Positions 8,888 to 17,367 of a stretch of 64,000 nt of DNA are shown one piece after another. Below the pieces are notes generated by a model. It was not told the DNA's origin and made no database searches. It saw only the letters and a list, made by a program, of their open reading frames with translations. The stretch is from Bacillota bacterium (GTDB taxonomy: Bacteria; Bacillota; Clostridia; Christensenellales; UBA1242), in NCBI GenBank assembly GCA_009780065.1, contig WRAS01000002.1, positions 137,916 to 201,915 on the forward strand. The letters are read 5' to 3'. A program made the translations under genes and the position numbers. The stretch's first letter is position 1; each line of letters opens with the position of its first letter.

Positions 8888-8949
8888 TACTAAAAGCAAA
8901 AAACCCTTCGTGTGTATATTCTGCTTCAAACAACAAAAAATATAAAACT

Positions 8950-9798
8950 ATGAGGACTTTTTTATTTGTAGTAATAATTCTTTTGCCTATTGTACTTTTT
9001 TCATTTGTTACACCAAACCATGGGTACGAAACAAAGGCTAGCACGGACGAGGAAATCACCCTTCCTATTATTATGTATCACAGGGTACTTAATAGTCAAA
9101 AAGGCAAATATACCGTAAGTGAAAAGCAACTGGAATCGGATTTCATTGCATTAAAAAACGCCGGTTATGAAACAGTTTTAATGCGCGAAGTTATAGATTG
9201 GATTGATGGCAAAGGCACATTGCCATCCAAACCCATTGTCCTCACTTTTGACGACGGTCATTATAACAATATGCACTATGCCCTGCCACTTGCCAAAAAA
9301 CATAATGCAAAATTCATGGTAAATCCGGTTACCAGTTTTTCTAAATTCAGCGAAACAAGCAATGACCACAGCAACCCAAACTACAGCCACCTTACTTTTT
9401 CACAAATGAAAGAGATGCAAGACACAGGTTTGGTGGAAATCGGTAACCACACACATGCCTTGCATAAATTCAAACCACGATATGGCATAGCACAAGTCAA
9501 TGGCGAAAATCTGGATACATATATAAAAACAATTAAAAAAGATATAGACACCGCGCAAGACTTAATTGAATCCAGTGGAGTCCCCCGTCCCACAACATTC
9601 GCATATCCATTCGGTAAATCCACCCAAGCAGGTAAAGAGTTATTAATAGAAATGGGATTCCGTGCAATCCTAACATGCAATGAAGGCGTCAACACAATAA
9701 AACAAGGCGAGGTTGAAAGCCTGCACAGACTGCGTCGATATAACCGCGACGGCTGGTGGACGTCGGATAAACTAATCAAAACGATAGAACAAAATTAA
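8950..9798 (+). CDS. Polysaccharide deacetylase (NodB homology domain, CE4)
   Basis: Predicted to remove N- or O-acetyl groups from peptidoglycan or another extracellular glycan. The product is 282 residues from the ATG at 8950, which places the hydrophobic signal/anchor (TFLFVVIILLPIVLFSFV) at the very N-terminus. An upstream in-frame ATG at 8836 would bury it. CE4 motifs are visible: LPIIMYHRV, the metal/catalytic TFDDG, the zinc-binding GNHTHALH and AYPFG. There is no Shine-Dalgarno sequence. TATAAA sits 3 nt before the ATG. It converges on the next gene with 1 nt between stop codons. Confidence 0.9.
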   Translation: MRTFLFVVIILLPIVLFSFVTPNHGYETKASTDEEITLPIIMYHRVLNSQKGKYTVSEKQLESDFIALKNAGYETVLMREVIDWIDGKGTLPSKPIVLTFDDGHYNNMHYALPLAKKHNAKFMVNPVTSFSKFSETSNDHSNPNYSHLTFSQMKEMQDTGLVEIGNHTHALHKFKPRYGIAQVNGENLDTYIKTIKKDIDTAQDLIESSGVPRPTTFAYPFGKSTQAGKELLIEMGFRAILTCNEGVNTIKQGEVESLHRLRRYNRDGWWTSDKLIKTIEQN

Positions 9799-9799
9799 C

Positions 9800-10039
9800 T
9801 TATAATCCGTCACATGCACTTGATATAACTGTTCCTACAGCCTCACATGCACCGCTTGCTATGGTTTTTGTAGTTTCGCCCACCAATTTGGCACCTTCCA
9901 CAACACCCTTGCCTACAACTTCTATACCTTTTTCGATACCACTGATGCTCATTCCAATACCATGCGCCAAACCATCAACTATACTGCCTAACACTGCACC
10001 AGAATCATTTTGATTTTCTCTTTTTTTGTTATTTGCCAT
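9800..10039 (-). CDS. Small glycine-zipper-like protein, unknown function
   Basis: A 79-residue product: a polar Lys/Asn-rich start, then a weakly hydrophobic stretch with Gly spaced every 3-4 residues (GSIVDGLAHGIGMSISGIEKG and on), suggesting glycine-packed membrane-associated helices. Two cysteines lie near the C-terminus. No family is recognised. A promoter ends 6 nt before the ATG, supporting it as a real, independently transcribed gene between the deacetylase and spoIIR. Confidence 0.6.
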   Translation of the reverse strand: MANNKKRENQNDSGAVLGSIVDGLAHGIGMSISGIEKGIEVVGKGVVEGAKLVGETTKTIASGACEAVGTVISSACDGL

Positions 10040-10045
10040 ACCTGT

Positions 10046-10073
10046 ATTTTATCATAATAAATACCCTTTGCAA
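10046..10073 (-). promoter_or_regulatory. Promoter of the 79-residue gene, predicted leaderless
   Basis: On the minus strand, TTGCAA, a 16-nt spacer and TAAAAT precede the ATG at 10039, with the 6 nt ACAGGT between -10 and start. The -10 is extended (TGATAAAAT). Confidence 0.5.
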
Positions 10074-10098
10074 TTAAAAAAGTATATAGAACATGGTA

Positions 10099-10638
10099 TC
10101 AAAAGAACCTGCGAATAATTTCTTGAATTCGTGACCGATAAACAACTCCCCTATCACCACCGATATTATTGTCAATAAAGCAAAGCGGCGGATAAACCAC
10201 GCACCACCAGTTATCACCTTGCGCCGCCCCCAATTCCAATATAAGTGCGTCATACATCCCCGCTGGCACCGTAAATCCGTGATAGTTTCGTGTTGGAAAG
10301 TATTCTTGGCGTAAACTCGCACGTGCGGTATAATCAAAGCCTGCATCACGCAATACTCTGTTGGATACATTTTCAAATCTTCCAAGATTATCACGCAATA
10401 CGTTCATAGCCTGCTCACGCGAGGTCACAAATGCAAACACAGGCGTGAATTCATCAATCACTGCACGTTTGACATCGTACTTTACTGCCTGGTCTTGGAC
10501 ACTGTTACTGTTCGCACGAATATGCAAACGCAAGAATTCGTTACTTGCATTTACGTTCCCCGCCATTCCCATAGGAATTCCAAACGCAACAATCGCAATC
10601 AATCCAAGCGCAAAAAGCAATCCAATAACAATTTTCAT
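10099..10638 (-). CDS. spoIIR: Stage II sporulation protein R (SpoIIR)
   Basis: A forespore-made signalling protein that crosses to the intermembrane space and triggers SpoIIGA to process pro-sigma-E. The 179-residue protein has an N-terminal hydrophobic segment, the family motif FLRLHIRANSNSVQDQAVK and the conserved GDNWWCVVYPPLCF near the C-terminus. Length and order match SpoIIR. There is no Shine-Dalgarno sequence. A forespore-type promoter ends 6 nt before the ATG. Its presence is strong evidence that the organism forms endospores. Confidence 0.93.
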   Translation of the reverse strand: MKIVIGLLFALGLIAIVAFGIPMGMAGNVNASNEFLRLHIRANSNSVQDQAVKYDVKRAVIDEFTPVFAFVTSREQAMNVLRDNLGRFENVSNRVLRDAGFDYTARASLRQEYFPTRNYHGFTVPAGMYDALILELGAAQGDNWWCVVYPPLCFIDNNIGGDRGVVYRSRIQEIIRRFF

Positions 10639-10644
10639 ACAACG

Positions 10645-10673
10645 ATTATTGACTGGTTTTCACAGTCATATAC
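10645..10673 (-). promoter_or_regulatory. Sigma-F-like promoter of spoIIR
   Basis: The minus strand shows GTATA (10669-10673), a 15-nt spacer and GTCAATAAT (10645-10653). This is close to the sigma-F consensus GywTA-N15-GGnrAnAnT, with one mismatch in the -10. spoIIR is a classic sigma-F target. The -10 ends 6 nt before the ATG. Confidence 0.55.
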
Positions 10674-10705
10674 AAAAAGCGTTGGAATGCAACCAACGCT
10701 TTTTA
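10674..10705 (-). terminator. Intrinsic terminator of the SipL-like gene
   Basis: The stem AGCGTTGG/CCAACGCT (10678-10700) is flanked by A and T runs. On the minus strand it lies just after the stop at 10721 and before spoIIR. Confidence 0.8.
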
Positions 10706-10720
10706 ATTTAAATAATTGAA

Positions 10721-12247
10721 CTAGAAATTCACAACCTGCTGTCTGTAGATAAATATCTTGTCCCCTGCGCGCGGTCCGTCTTCAAGGTGTGGGTTTTGTC
10801 GCAGAATCTCGGTAATTGGATAACTGATACGTTTTGCAATGTCCCAAATTGTTTCGTCTTCGCTGATTGTGAAAATCAATATCGCGCTGTCGTCTCGCTG
10901 TTTTTCCGCACCCAAGGTTATATCCGATACCACGGTTCGTGCAACATGGGTGGATGAACTTAAACTAACCCCTAAACGTGCATCCACAAGTAATTCCTTC
11001 CCACGTCGGACTTTGACCTGGCAACTTACCACACTAACAAATGCCTGAACCGAATGCGTTGATTCATGTCCGTCTACGCGAATAGCGGTAGAGAACGGAA
11101 CATCAATCTTGTGCGCATGTATTTGGCGTTCTTCGCACTCGAATACGCACGTTGCCATCATCACGCCCTCTAATGTCACCTTTTCATTCGCGGTAACAAC
11201 ATTCATGGTTTTTATCTTGGTGCCCTCGACCGCCAAAATCTTGCTTATAAACGGCGCACCATCCTTCATTGTCAAATTCCCCTCGACATCTGCAAAACTG
11301 TTCACCTGTGGTAAAACACGTGATTCTTGCACAGCACCCTCGGCAAACACCAATTCGTTATTGAACGAGAATGCATCACGCACAAATTCCATCTTTGAAT
11401 TGGACACAACAAAGCCAGAAAAGCACAATTCCATCGTCACCACCAATTCCGGTTTGGTCTTGTTTTCTGCCTTTACCGCAACATTCATCACAGAAACACT
11501 ACCCACAACATTATCATCCATTCCCAGTTCCGCCACAGTAACAGATTTGGAAAAATCAAATTCATATGCGGAATTGTATATCATTTGCCCTTCTGACATC
11601 TTTACCGCAATAACATTCAATCCCGCAACACCCTTTATCGTTACCTTGCCTTCGGCAACCATTACCTCACGAACAATTGCGGTAATATCGGTTCCCAAAA
11701 TTCCCTCGCAATTTTTGTCTAGGTCAAATCTTTCCTCAACCTCGAAAACGTGCGTTATTGTTCTGGAAAAGGTTGCAACCGTGGTCTTTTCGATTTGTTT
11801 TTCAATTTCACCTTTGACGTCCTGTACAAATGAAACCTCACGCTGGATAAGCCCCAATAATGTTATATCCACGATATTCATTGCCTCGACAAAACTTGGA
11901 TTTCCACCATCAGCAACCTTGGTTTCCAAAACATGTGCACTTGGAACCAAAGAAACTACATTGGATGCCTCTTTTAATATCAGTTTTTCGGTGAACGTAT
12001 CCACACGCTCTTCACTGTTCCAATTATCATGTTCATCAATGAAAATCACGCGTGTTACTACACGCCCACTTAACTTGACTTCGTCTTCGACCCTTGTCAC
12101 TTCACCCAAAAAGCATTTTGCGGTGGTCGAAATCACTCGCTTGGCTGATACCTTTAAATCGACACGCGCCTCGACCTTGACCTGGGTCTTGCCTACGGCT
12201 TCTACGTTTCCTGTTTTTAATCCACCATACAAATTCTGATTTGCCAT
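10721..12247 (-). CDS. SPOCS (DUF3794)-LysM protein, SipL-like spore morphogenesis factor
   Basis: A 508-residue protein with repeated SPOCS/DUF3794 beta-rich domains and a C-terminal LysM domain (FTISEDETIWDIAKRISYPITEIL...NPHL). This is the architecture of clostridial SipL, which binds SpoIVA through its LysM and helps the coat encase the forespore. The ATG at 12247 is preceded by GGGGGAG. It stands alone, divergent from veg, with a terminator after it. The role is inferred from architecture. Other SPOCS-LysM proteins exist, so I leave the symbol empty. Confidence 0.85.
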   Translation of the reverse strand: MANQNLYGGLKTGNVEAVGKTQVKVEARVDLKVSAKRVISTTAKCFLGEVTRVEDEVKLSGRVVTRVIFIDEHDNWNSEERVDTFTEKLILKEASNVVSLVPSAHVLETKVADGGNPSFVEAMNIVDITLLGLIQREVSFVQDVKGEIEKQIEKTTVATFSRTITHVFEVEERFDLDKNCEGILGTDITAIVREVMVAEGKVTIKGVAGLNVIAVKMSEGQMIYNSAYEFDFSKSVTVAELGMDDNVVGSVSVMNVAVKAENKTKPELVVTMELCFSGFVVSNSKMEFVRDAFSFNNELVFAEGAVQESRVLPQVNSFADVEGNLTMKDGAPFISKILAVEGTKIKTMNVVTANEKVTLEGVMMATCVFECEERQIHAHKIDVPFSTAIRVDGHESTHSVQAFVSVVSCQVKVRRGKELLVDARLGVSLSSSTHVARTVVSDITLGAEKQRDDSAILIFTISEDETIWDIAKRISYPITEILRQNPHLEDGPRAGDKIFIYRQQVVNF

Positions 12248-12295
12248 TTCTCCCCCTTATTTAACAAAACTGTATTCTAATTTATTAATTGTGGG

Positions 12296-12324
12296 GGCTA
12301 TTTAGAACATAAAGTGTCAATAAT
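12296..12324 (+). promoter_or_regulatory. Promoter-like element of veg, -10 identical to that of spoIIR
   Basis: GTCAATAAT (12316-12324) is the same nonamer as in front of spoIIR and also lies 6 nt before the ATG. The -35 position 15 nt upstream reads GGCTA, a weaker match to the sigma-F/G type. Confidence 0.35.
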
Positions 12325-12330
12325 CATTAA

Positions 12331-12573
12331 ATGAAAAAAGGTGTATTAACAATAGATATGGTACGCGAGAAAATCGACGAATTGGTGGGCAAGAATATAA
12401 ATATGCAAGTCTGCCGTGGTAGAAAGCAAATAAAAAAATACACCGGCGTAATCGAAAATGCATTTTCCCGTGTATTTGTTGTTAAATTGGACAAAAAAGA
12501 GGGGGCGGTCGAGTCCCTGTCATATTCATACTCCGACATCCTTTGCGGTGACGTAGTCATCAATGATTCGTAA
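12331..12573 (+). CDS. veg: Veg family protein (DUF1021)
   Basis: An 80-residue protein matching the Veg family in length and pattern: an early GKNINMQVCRGRKQ basic segment, a GVIENAFSRVFVVKLD core and the ending SYSYSDILCGDVVI, which parallels SYSYADIL of Bacillus Veg. Veg is a small protein linked to biofilm gene control and found in nearly all Firmicutes. No Shine-Dalgarno site precedes the ATG at 12331. It is divergent from the SipL-like gene and followed by its own terminator. Confidence 0.85.
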   Translation: MKKGVLTIDMVREKIDELVGKNINMQVCRGRKQIKKYTGVIENAFSRVFVVKLDKKEGAVESLSYSYSDILCGDVVINDS

Positions 12574-12580
12574 CACTAAA

Positions 12581-12604
12581 AAAGAGGCAGAAGCCTCTTT
12601 TAAA
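12581..12604 (+). terminator. Intrinsic terminator of veg
   Basis: AAAGAGGC/GCCTCTTT with a 4-nt loop, starting 8 nt after the veg stop and ending in a T-rich tract. Confidence 0.8.
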
Positions 12605-12632
12605 ATTACTTCCCGCCCCTATCGTCCAGCGA

Positions 12633-12666
12633 TATGTTGTTCTGCCCCCTATGTTGTTCTGCCCCC
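12633..12666. repeat. Tandem duplication of a 17-bp unit
   Basis: TATGTTGTTCTGCCCCC occurs twice head to tail (12633-12649, 12650-12666) between the veg and rplQ terminators. It is noncoding, with no further copies seen in the window. Confidence 0.8.
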
Positions 12667-12691
12667 CTTGGATCCATCCCACAATGTAGGT

Positions 12692-12716
12692 CAAAAAAAG
12701 CTTGTTTACACAAGCT
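12692..12716 (-). terminator. Terminator of the ribosomal superoperon, overlapping the rplQ stop codon
   Basis: The stem AGCTTGT/ACAAGCT (12699-12716) includes the last codons and the TAA of rplQ and runs into seven T on the minus strand. Confidence 0.8.
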
Positions 12717-13218
12717 CTACAATTGCCATTTCTGCGTTGTCGCCACGACGTGGACCGGTTTTCAACACACGTGTGTATCCACCGCCCTGACCAACCTCTT
12801 TTGCACGTTTTGCATAACGGGGAGCCAATTCGGTAAAAATCTTTTCGACCAACGGGTGGTTGATGTTTTTTGTACGCTTTTCAAAGTTTCGTTTGCTTTC
12901 TTCCTCTGAACGAATTTCGTGAAGGTCATAAACCATAGACATAATACGACGACGTGCCGCCAACTTTTTTGGTCCATCTTGCTTTATGTTCTTTTTTACC
13001 TTTACACCTTTTGCGTTCATTATTTCTTTTTCAACACTAACGGTGTCTCCAAAAGCATTAATTGCAATGGTCAAAACCTTCTCCGCCTGGGAGCTCACAG
13101 CCTTGGCCTTCGCCACGGTTGTTTCGATTCTTCCATTCCACAACAGATTACTGACCTGGTTTCTTATGATCGCCATTCTTTGATCTGTTGGTTTTCCTAG
13201 TTTTGCTGGTTTTGCCAT
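12706..13218 (-). CDS. rplQ: Large ribosomal subunit protein bL17
   Basis: A 170-residue L17 with the family start ([21 protein letters not shown]) and end ([16 protein letters not shown]). It is about 50 residues longer than the usual form because of an inserted basic segment in the middle (around residues 68-130). It is the last gene of the superoperon, directly after rpoA as usual. The terminator hairpin overlaps its stop codon. Confidence 0.93.
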   Translation of the reverse strand: MAKPAKLGKPTDQRMAIIRNQVSNLLWNGRIETTVAKAKAVSSQAEKVLTIAINAFGDTVSVEKEIMNAKGVKVKKNIKQDGPKKLAARRRIMSMVYDLHEIRSEEESKRNFEKRTKNINHPLVEKIFTELAPRYAKRAKEVGQGGGYTRVLKTGPRRGDNAEMAIVELV

Positions 13219-13260
13219 TATTTTTCTCCTTATAAAGATGTAACAAACAATTTTGGTATT

Positions 13261-14223
13261 TTAGATACCGTCTTCTTCTGGTCTAAGGCTAAGACCAAGT
13301 GCCTCAAGTTTAAAGATAATTTCATCCAAACTCTTGCTGCCAAGGTTTCGTACGCGAAGCATTTCGGTTTTAGTTTTCTTTATCAAATCGTCAATTGTAT
13401 TGATATTAGCACGCTTTAAGCAGTTGCTTGAACGTGGGCTTAGTTCCATATCCTCGATACTGGTTTCCAACAATTTGACTTTTGTGTCCTCTTGACGGTC
13501 TACCAAAGTATTGACTTCTCTCATTCCTGCAACCATGTCCACAAAAACTGACAAGTGATCTTGGATAAGACGAGATGCCAATGACACAACTTCTTTAGCC
13601 TCTACACTGCCGTTTGTTGTGACCTCTAATACCAATTTGTCGTAATCAATTTTTTGCCCAACACGCGCAGCCTCGACGTAATAGTTTACTTTTTCAACTG
13701 GCGAGAACAATGAATCAATTGCAATCGTTCCAATGTTTTCGGTGGCACCCTTGTGGTCTTTTGCAACAACGTACCCGCGACCACGGCCAATAGTAATTTC
13801 CATAGCCAGTTCACTTCCACCATCCAAAGTACAAACCAACAAGTCTGGGTTACAGATTGTAACATCCCCGCTGACATCTAGGTCTTTTGCAAGAACCGGA
13901 CCCGCAGTACTTCTTTTAAAACGAATCGTGGATTTAAAGTTTGGATCGTCGCTGACGGTTTTAACAATAAGGCTTTTAAGATTCAACACGATGTCAGTAA
14001 CATCTTCCACCACACCTTTAACTGTGGTAAATTCATGTGGTACCCCTTCGATACGTACCGCGGTAACCGCCGCACCCGGAAGGTTTGACAGCAGCACACG
14101 GCGTAGCATATTTCCAATTGTGGTTCCGTACCCACGCTCCAACGGCTCTACCGTAAATTTTGCGGATTTGGAACTGGTGCTTTCTGTCAGATTAATACGT
14201 GGTTTTTCGAGTTCAATGTGCAT
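13261..14223 (-). CDS. rpoA: RNA polymerase alpha subunit
   Basis: A 320-residue alpha subunit of normal length. The N-terminal assembly domain holds GYGTTIGNMLRRVLLSNLPGAA. A linker precedes the C-terminal domain with the helix-hairpin-helix pattern (LELSPRSSNCLKRANINTIDDL ... LRVRNLGSKSLDEI) that binds UP elements and activators. It lies between rpsD and rplQ in the conserved alpha-operon order. Confidence 0.97.
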   Translation of the reverse strand: MHIELEKPRINLTESTSSKSAKFTVEPLERGYGTTIGNMLRRVLLSNLPGAAVTAVRIEGVPHEFTTVKGVVEDVTDIVLNLKSLIVKTVSDDPNFKSTIRFKRSTAGPVLAKDLDVSGDVTICNPDLLVCTLDGGSELAMEITIGRGRGYVVAKDHKGATENIGTIAIDSLFSPVEKVNYYVEAARVGQKIDYDKLVLEVTTNGSVEAKEVVSLASRLIQDHLSVFVDMVAGMREVNTLVDRQEDTKVKLLETSIEDMELSPRSSNCLKRANINTIDDLIKKTKTEMLRVRNLGSKSLDEIIFKLEALGLSLRPEEDGI

Positions 14224-14250
14224 TTTAATGTCCTCCTGATAATTATCTTC

Positions 14251-14871
14251 TTACTTTGAATAAAGCTCTATAATAAGGTTTTCTTGAATATTAAGGTCAA
14301 TATCATCCCTTTGTGGAAGTTCCAAAATTTGACCCTTGAGCTTTTCCCCATTAAACTCAAGCCATTTAGGCATCACCATTTTTTGTTTTTTAAGTTCCTT
14401 GAACATTTCTAATTCGCGCTTGTTTTCCTTTATTGCGATTACATCACCCTTTTTTACGGTATAAGAAGCAATGTTCACAGATTTCCCATTCACAGTAATG
14501 TGACGGTGAGAAACCATTTGACGGGCCTCTTTACGGCTGGATGCAATACCCATTCTGTAAACGACGTTATCCAAACGACGTTCCAACAAAGAAAGCAGGT
14601 GGTCACCCGTAACACCCTTTAGACGTAACGCTTCCTCGTATATCTTGTGGAACTGGCGTTCTAACACACCGTAGGCACGCTTAACCTTTTGCTTTTCACG
14701 AAGTTGCAATCCATATTCCTTTTCCTTGCGGCGCAACAAACCATGCTGACCTGGTGGAACCGGTCTTTTTTCCATTGCACACTTTGGGGATACACAACGC
14801 TCACCCTTTAAAAAGAGTTTCATCCCCTCTTTCCTGCACTGTCTGCAACTTGGTTCTAAATTCCTTGCCAT
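14251..14871 (-). CDS. rpsD: Small ribosomal subunit protein uS4
   Basis: A 206-residue S4. The N-terminus keeps a zinc-binding cysteine set (CRQCRKEGMKLFLKGERC..PKC), marking the C+ form. The S4 RNA-binding domain follows (RLDNVVYRMGIASSRKEARQMVSHRHITVNGK). S4 nucleates 30S assembly and in many bacteria autoregulates this operon. It is placed between rpsK and rpoA. Confidence 0.96.
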   Translation of the reverse strand: MARNLEPSCRQCRKEGMKLFLKGERCVSPKCAMEKRPVPPGQHGLLRRKEKEYGLQLREKQKVKRAYGVLERQFHKIYEEALRLKGVTGDHLLSLLERRLDNVVYRMGIASSRKEARQMVSHRHITVNGKSVNIASYTVKKGDVIAIKENKRELEMFKELKKQKMVMPKWLEFNGEKLKGQILELPQRDDIDLNIQENLIIELYSK

Positions 14872-14906
14872 TTGTTTCTCCTTATCCCTTTTAAAATCCT
14901 AAAAAA

Positions 14907-15338
14907 TTACTTACGTCTACGTTTTGGTGGTCTGCATCCGTTGTGCGCAACCGGACTGGTATCATGTATAGATGCAACCTCTAGACCTGCTGTTTGTAGC
15001 GCACGAATCGCACCTTCACGACCATGCCCAGGTCCCTTGACAAAGACATCAACCTTTTTAACACCAAGTTCTTTTGCACTGGCTCCTGCCTTTTCTGCCG
15101 CAGTTGTTGCCGCGAAAGGTGTGGATTTTCTGCTGCCTTTGAAACCGCTGGTTCCTGCACTTGCCCATGTTTGAACAGCACCATCTTTGTCCGTGATTGT
15201 AACAATTGTGTTATTAAAAGACGCAGAAATATATGCATGTCCATGCGCAACCTGGTGACCAACTTTTTTCTTTTTCTTGGTCGCAACTGGTTTCTTTTTC
15301 ATTGGTGTTTTTGGTTTTGGTGCTTCACTCTTTGCCAT
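14907..15338 (-). CDS. rpsK: Small ribosomal subunit protein uS11
   Basis: A 143-residue S11 with the canonical body ([18 protein letters not shown] ... [18 protein letters not shown]). The N-terminus is extended by about 15 Lys/Pro-rich residues ([18 protein letters not shown]), part of a pattern of basic tails on ribosomal proteins in this cluster. It forms the mRNA-exit platform of the 30S. Confidence 0.96.
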   Translation of the reverse strand: MAKSEAPKPKTPMKKKPVATKKKKKVGHQVAHGHAYISASFNNTIVTITDKDGAVQTWASAGTSGFKGSRKSTPFAATTAAEKAGASAKELGVKKVDVFVKGPGHGREGAIRALQTAGLEVASIHDTSPVAHNGCRPPKRRRK

Positions 15339-15400
15339 TATTTTCTCCTAAAAATTTTTAAATTAAACTAGCCATGCAATATAATGCAAGGCTAAAACAT

Positions 15401-15772
15401 TTACTTTTTCTTTGAACGGGTAACCATCTTTTTTGGACCTTTTCTTGTTCTTGCATTTTGCTTTGAACTTTGTCCACGAACAGGCAGACCTTTTCTGTGT
15501 CTAATACCACGATAGCATCCAATTTCCATAAGACGCTTTATGTCCAGCGCAACATCACGACGTACATCACCCTCGACCTTGATGTTTTTGTCGATGTATG
15601 AACGGATTTTATTAATCTGCTCTTCGGATAAATCCTTTGTTCTTGCCACAGGGTTAATCCCTGTCTCTGCACAGATTTTATCCGCCGTTACTTGGCCGAT
15701 TCCATAAATATAACAAAGTGCATACTTTATTTGCTTGTCCTTTGGGATGTCGATACCTGCTATACGTGCCAT
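15401..15772 (-). CDS. rpsM: Small ribosomal subunit protein uS13
   Basis: A 123-residue S13 of normal length and sequence, starting [26 protein letters not shown] and ending in the basic tail [12 protein letters not shown] that contacts P-site tRNA in the 30S head. It follows rpmJ, as expected. Confidence 0.97.
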   Translation of the reverse strand: MARIAGIDIPKDKQIKYALCYIYGIGQVTADKICAETGINPVARTKDLSEEQINKIRSYIDKNIKVEGDVRRDVALDIKRLMEIGCYRGIRHRKGLPVRGQSSKQNARTRKGPKKMVTRSKKK

Positions 15773-15798
15773 TTTATTTCTCCTTCAAAATATTAAAA

Positions 15799-15915
15799 TT
15801 ACCCTTGCGTTTGTTTGTGCTTTGGATTTTTTGGACAAATCACCATGACTTTACCATCACGCTTGATAATTTTGCAATCATCACATATTTTCTTTACGCC
15901 TGCTCTGACTTTCAT
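15799..15915 (-). CDS. rpmJ: Large ribosomal subunit protein bL36
   Basis: A 38-residue protein reading [17 protein letters not shown]...[12 protein letters not shown]. The C-C-C-H zinc-ribbon ligands (CDDC, C, H) are intact, so this is the zinc-containing form. It lies between infA and rpsM, the standard position. It has a ribosome site (AAGGAGAAC) before the ATG at 15915. Confidence 0.95.
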   Translation of the reverse strand: MKVRAGVKKICDDCKIIKRDGKVMVICPKNPKHKQTQG

Positions 15916-15935
15916 ATATGTTCTCCTTTTTGGTT

Positions 15936-16172
15936 TTAACCCTTGCTTCTCCAAACTATCCTGCCTTGTGTAAGGTCATAGGGACTCAGTTCAATTTTCA
16001 CGACATCACCCTCTAATACCTTTATATTATTCTTGTAAAGTTTCCCAGAAAGATAGGCGGTCACAACATGAACTTTTCCGGATTTTGCATTCACGACCTC
16101 GACTCGGAATGTTGCGTTGCGCATAACCTCGATAATCTTTCCTTCTACGACAATTGCTTCGTCTTTACTCAT
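15936..16172 (-). CDS. infA: Translation initiation factor IF-1
   Basis: A 78-residue S1-fold protein ([26 protein letters not shown] ... [17 protein letters not shown]) that binds the 30S A site during initiation. The usual conserved Arg near the end (RIVWR) is present. It lies between the KOW-domain gene and rpmJ. Confidence 0.96.
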   Translation of the reverse strand: MSKDEAIVVEGKIIEVMRNATFRVEVVNAKSGKVHVVTAYLSGKLYKNNIKVLEGDVVKIELSPYDLTQGRIVWRSKG

Positions 16173-16182
16173 AATCCCCTTT

Positions 16183-16512
16183 TTATTGCGTCTTCCATTC
16201 TGTGCCGTCTTGATTGAATTTTAATGCCTTTATAATAGAAGCAATTTTAAGGTTACTACTGACAACTTCGCCTTCCAGTAACCTGTCAATCTCGACCACA
16301 CGTGATTTGGTAATCCACAAATGTCTTCGGTTTTTTCTCTTAGGCTTGTCTATTGTCTTGCTTCGCCCGTCCACCACACCAATGTGATTTTGGTCGATAA
16401 CCGAAACAATTACATAGATCTCACCCGCGTCGTGTCCCGCTTTACTGATACAAATATGTCCAATCAAAGCCGCCTCACAACACAAAATCCCTGTCACTTG
16501 CATAGTTGACAT
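16183..16512 (-). CDS. KOW-domain (L14e-like) RNA-binding protein
   Basis: An approximately 109-residue protein of the small KOW/L14e-like family that sits between map and infA in many Firmicutes (ICISKAGHDAGEIYVIVSVI resembles the KOW core). A basic segment KPKRKNRRHLWITKS follows. The function is probably ribosome- or RNA-associated but is not established. The start at 16512 is chosen because a promoter -10 ends 5 nt upstream. ATG codons at 16527 and 16503 are alternatives. Confidence 0.8.
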   Translation of the reverse strand: MSTMQVTGILCCEAALIGHICISKAGHDAGEIYVIVSVIDQNHIGVVDGRSKTIDKPKRKNRRHLWITKSRVVEIDRLLEGEVVSSNLKIASIIKALKFNQDGTEWKTQ

Positions 16513-16517
16513 CGTCA

Positions 16518-16546
16518 ATTTTAACATATAAAGAACTATTTGTCTA
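16518..16546 (-). promoter_or_regulatory. Internal promoter within the superoperon, predicted leaderless
   Basis: TAGACA (16541-16546), a 17-nt spacer and TAAAAT (16518-16523) on the minus strand, ending 5 nt before the ATG at 16512. It would give infA and the alpha operon independent expression. Confidence 0.4.
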
Positions 16547-16578
16547 TATCAATTTCTTATATTAAGAGTTAATATAAC

Positions 16579-17349
16579 TTATAGTGTAACAACTTCCACA
16601 CAACCCTCCAAAACAATCACTGTATTCTCGTAATGAGCAGATAGTTTTCCATCCCCAGTAACAACCGTCCATCCATCATCTCCAACTTTCACATCTTTGG
16701 TACCCACATTTATCATGGGCTCAATCGCAATTACACAACCCGCTGGTAAACGCTTTCGCAAATCTGTGTGTAAATTAATTTTTACTTTGGGTACATAATT
16801 TATTATTCGAGGCTCTTGGTGAACTTCTTCTCCTATGCCGTGACCACAAAATTTTTCAATAATAGAAAAATTCGTATTACCTTTAATATAATTCTCGATT
16901 CGCGTACCTATGTCCCCCACTTTACTCATGGCCTTAAGACCCTTTATAGCCTGAAAAAAACTTTGCTCGGTTGCATCTATTAATTTATGTGCCTCGTCAC
17001 TTATCTTACCAACTGCAATAGTTCTAGCGGCATCTGTACAAAACCCTTTCCATTTGACACCACAATCCACCGATATAATATCGCCCTCTTTCAAAATTTT
17101 ATCTGTACGTGGAATGCCGTGAATTGCTTCCTCGTTAACACTTGCACAGATTGTATGTTTATAACCATTATAACCCATGAACGCTGGCTCTGCGCCCTGA
17201 GCACGAATAAAATCCTCGGCTATTTTATCCAATTCCATTGTCGAGATTCCAGGTTTAACCGAATCCTTCAATATACTTAAAGCCTGGGCAAGAATTTTAC
17301 CACCCTCGCGTACATAGTCAAGTTGTTCTTTGTTATAAGTTTTAATCAA
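16579..17349 (-). CDS. map: Methionine aminopeptidase, type I
   Basis: Removes N-terminal methionine from nascent proteins. The 256-residue pita-bread fold carries the metal ligands: D in SVDCGVKWKGFCTDAART, H in FCGHGIGEEVHQEP, and the two glutamates in AIEPMIN and HYENTVIV. It starts at TTG 17349. The nearby ATG is out of frame. It lies between adk and the KOW gene as in Firmicutes. A gap of about 50 nt follows, holding an internal promoter. Confidence 0.95.
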   Translation of the reverse strand: MIKTYNKEQLDYVREGGKILAQALSILKDSVKPGISTMELDKIAEDFIRAQGAEPAFMGYNGYKHTICASVNEEAIHGIPRTDKILKEGDIISVDCGVKWKGFCTDAARTIAVGKISDEAHKLIDATEQSFFQAIKGLKAMSKVGDIGTRIENYIKGNTNFSIIEKFCGHGIGEEVHQEPRIINYVPKVKINLHTDLRKRLPAGCVIAIEPMINVGTKDVKVGDDGWTVVTGDGKLSAHYENTVIVLEGCVEVVTL

Positions 17350-17367
17350 AACATTAACCCTCTTGAA

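Noticed and set aside
11109..12239. 376-codon plus-strand ORF opposite the SipL-like gene
   Set aside because: Ser/Thr-rich shadow of a clear SPOCS-LysM gene. No start signal or recognisable feature.
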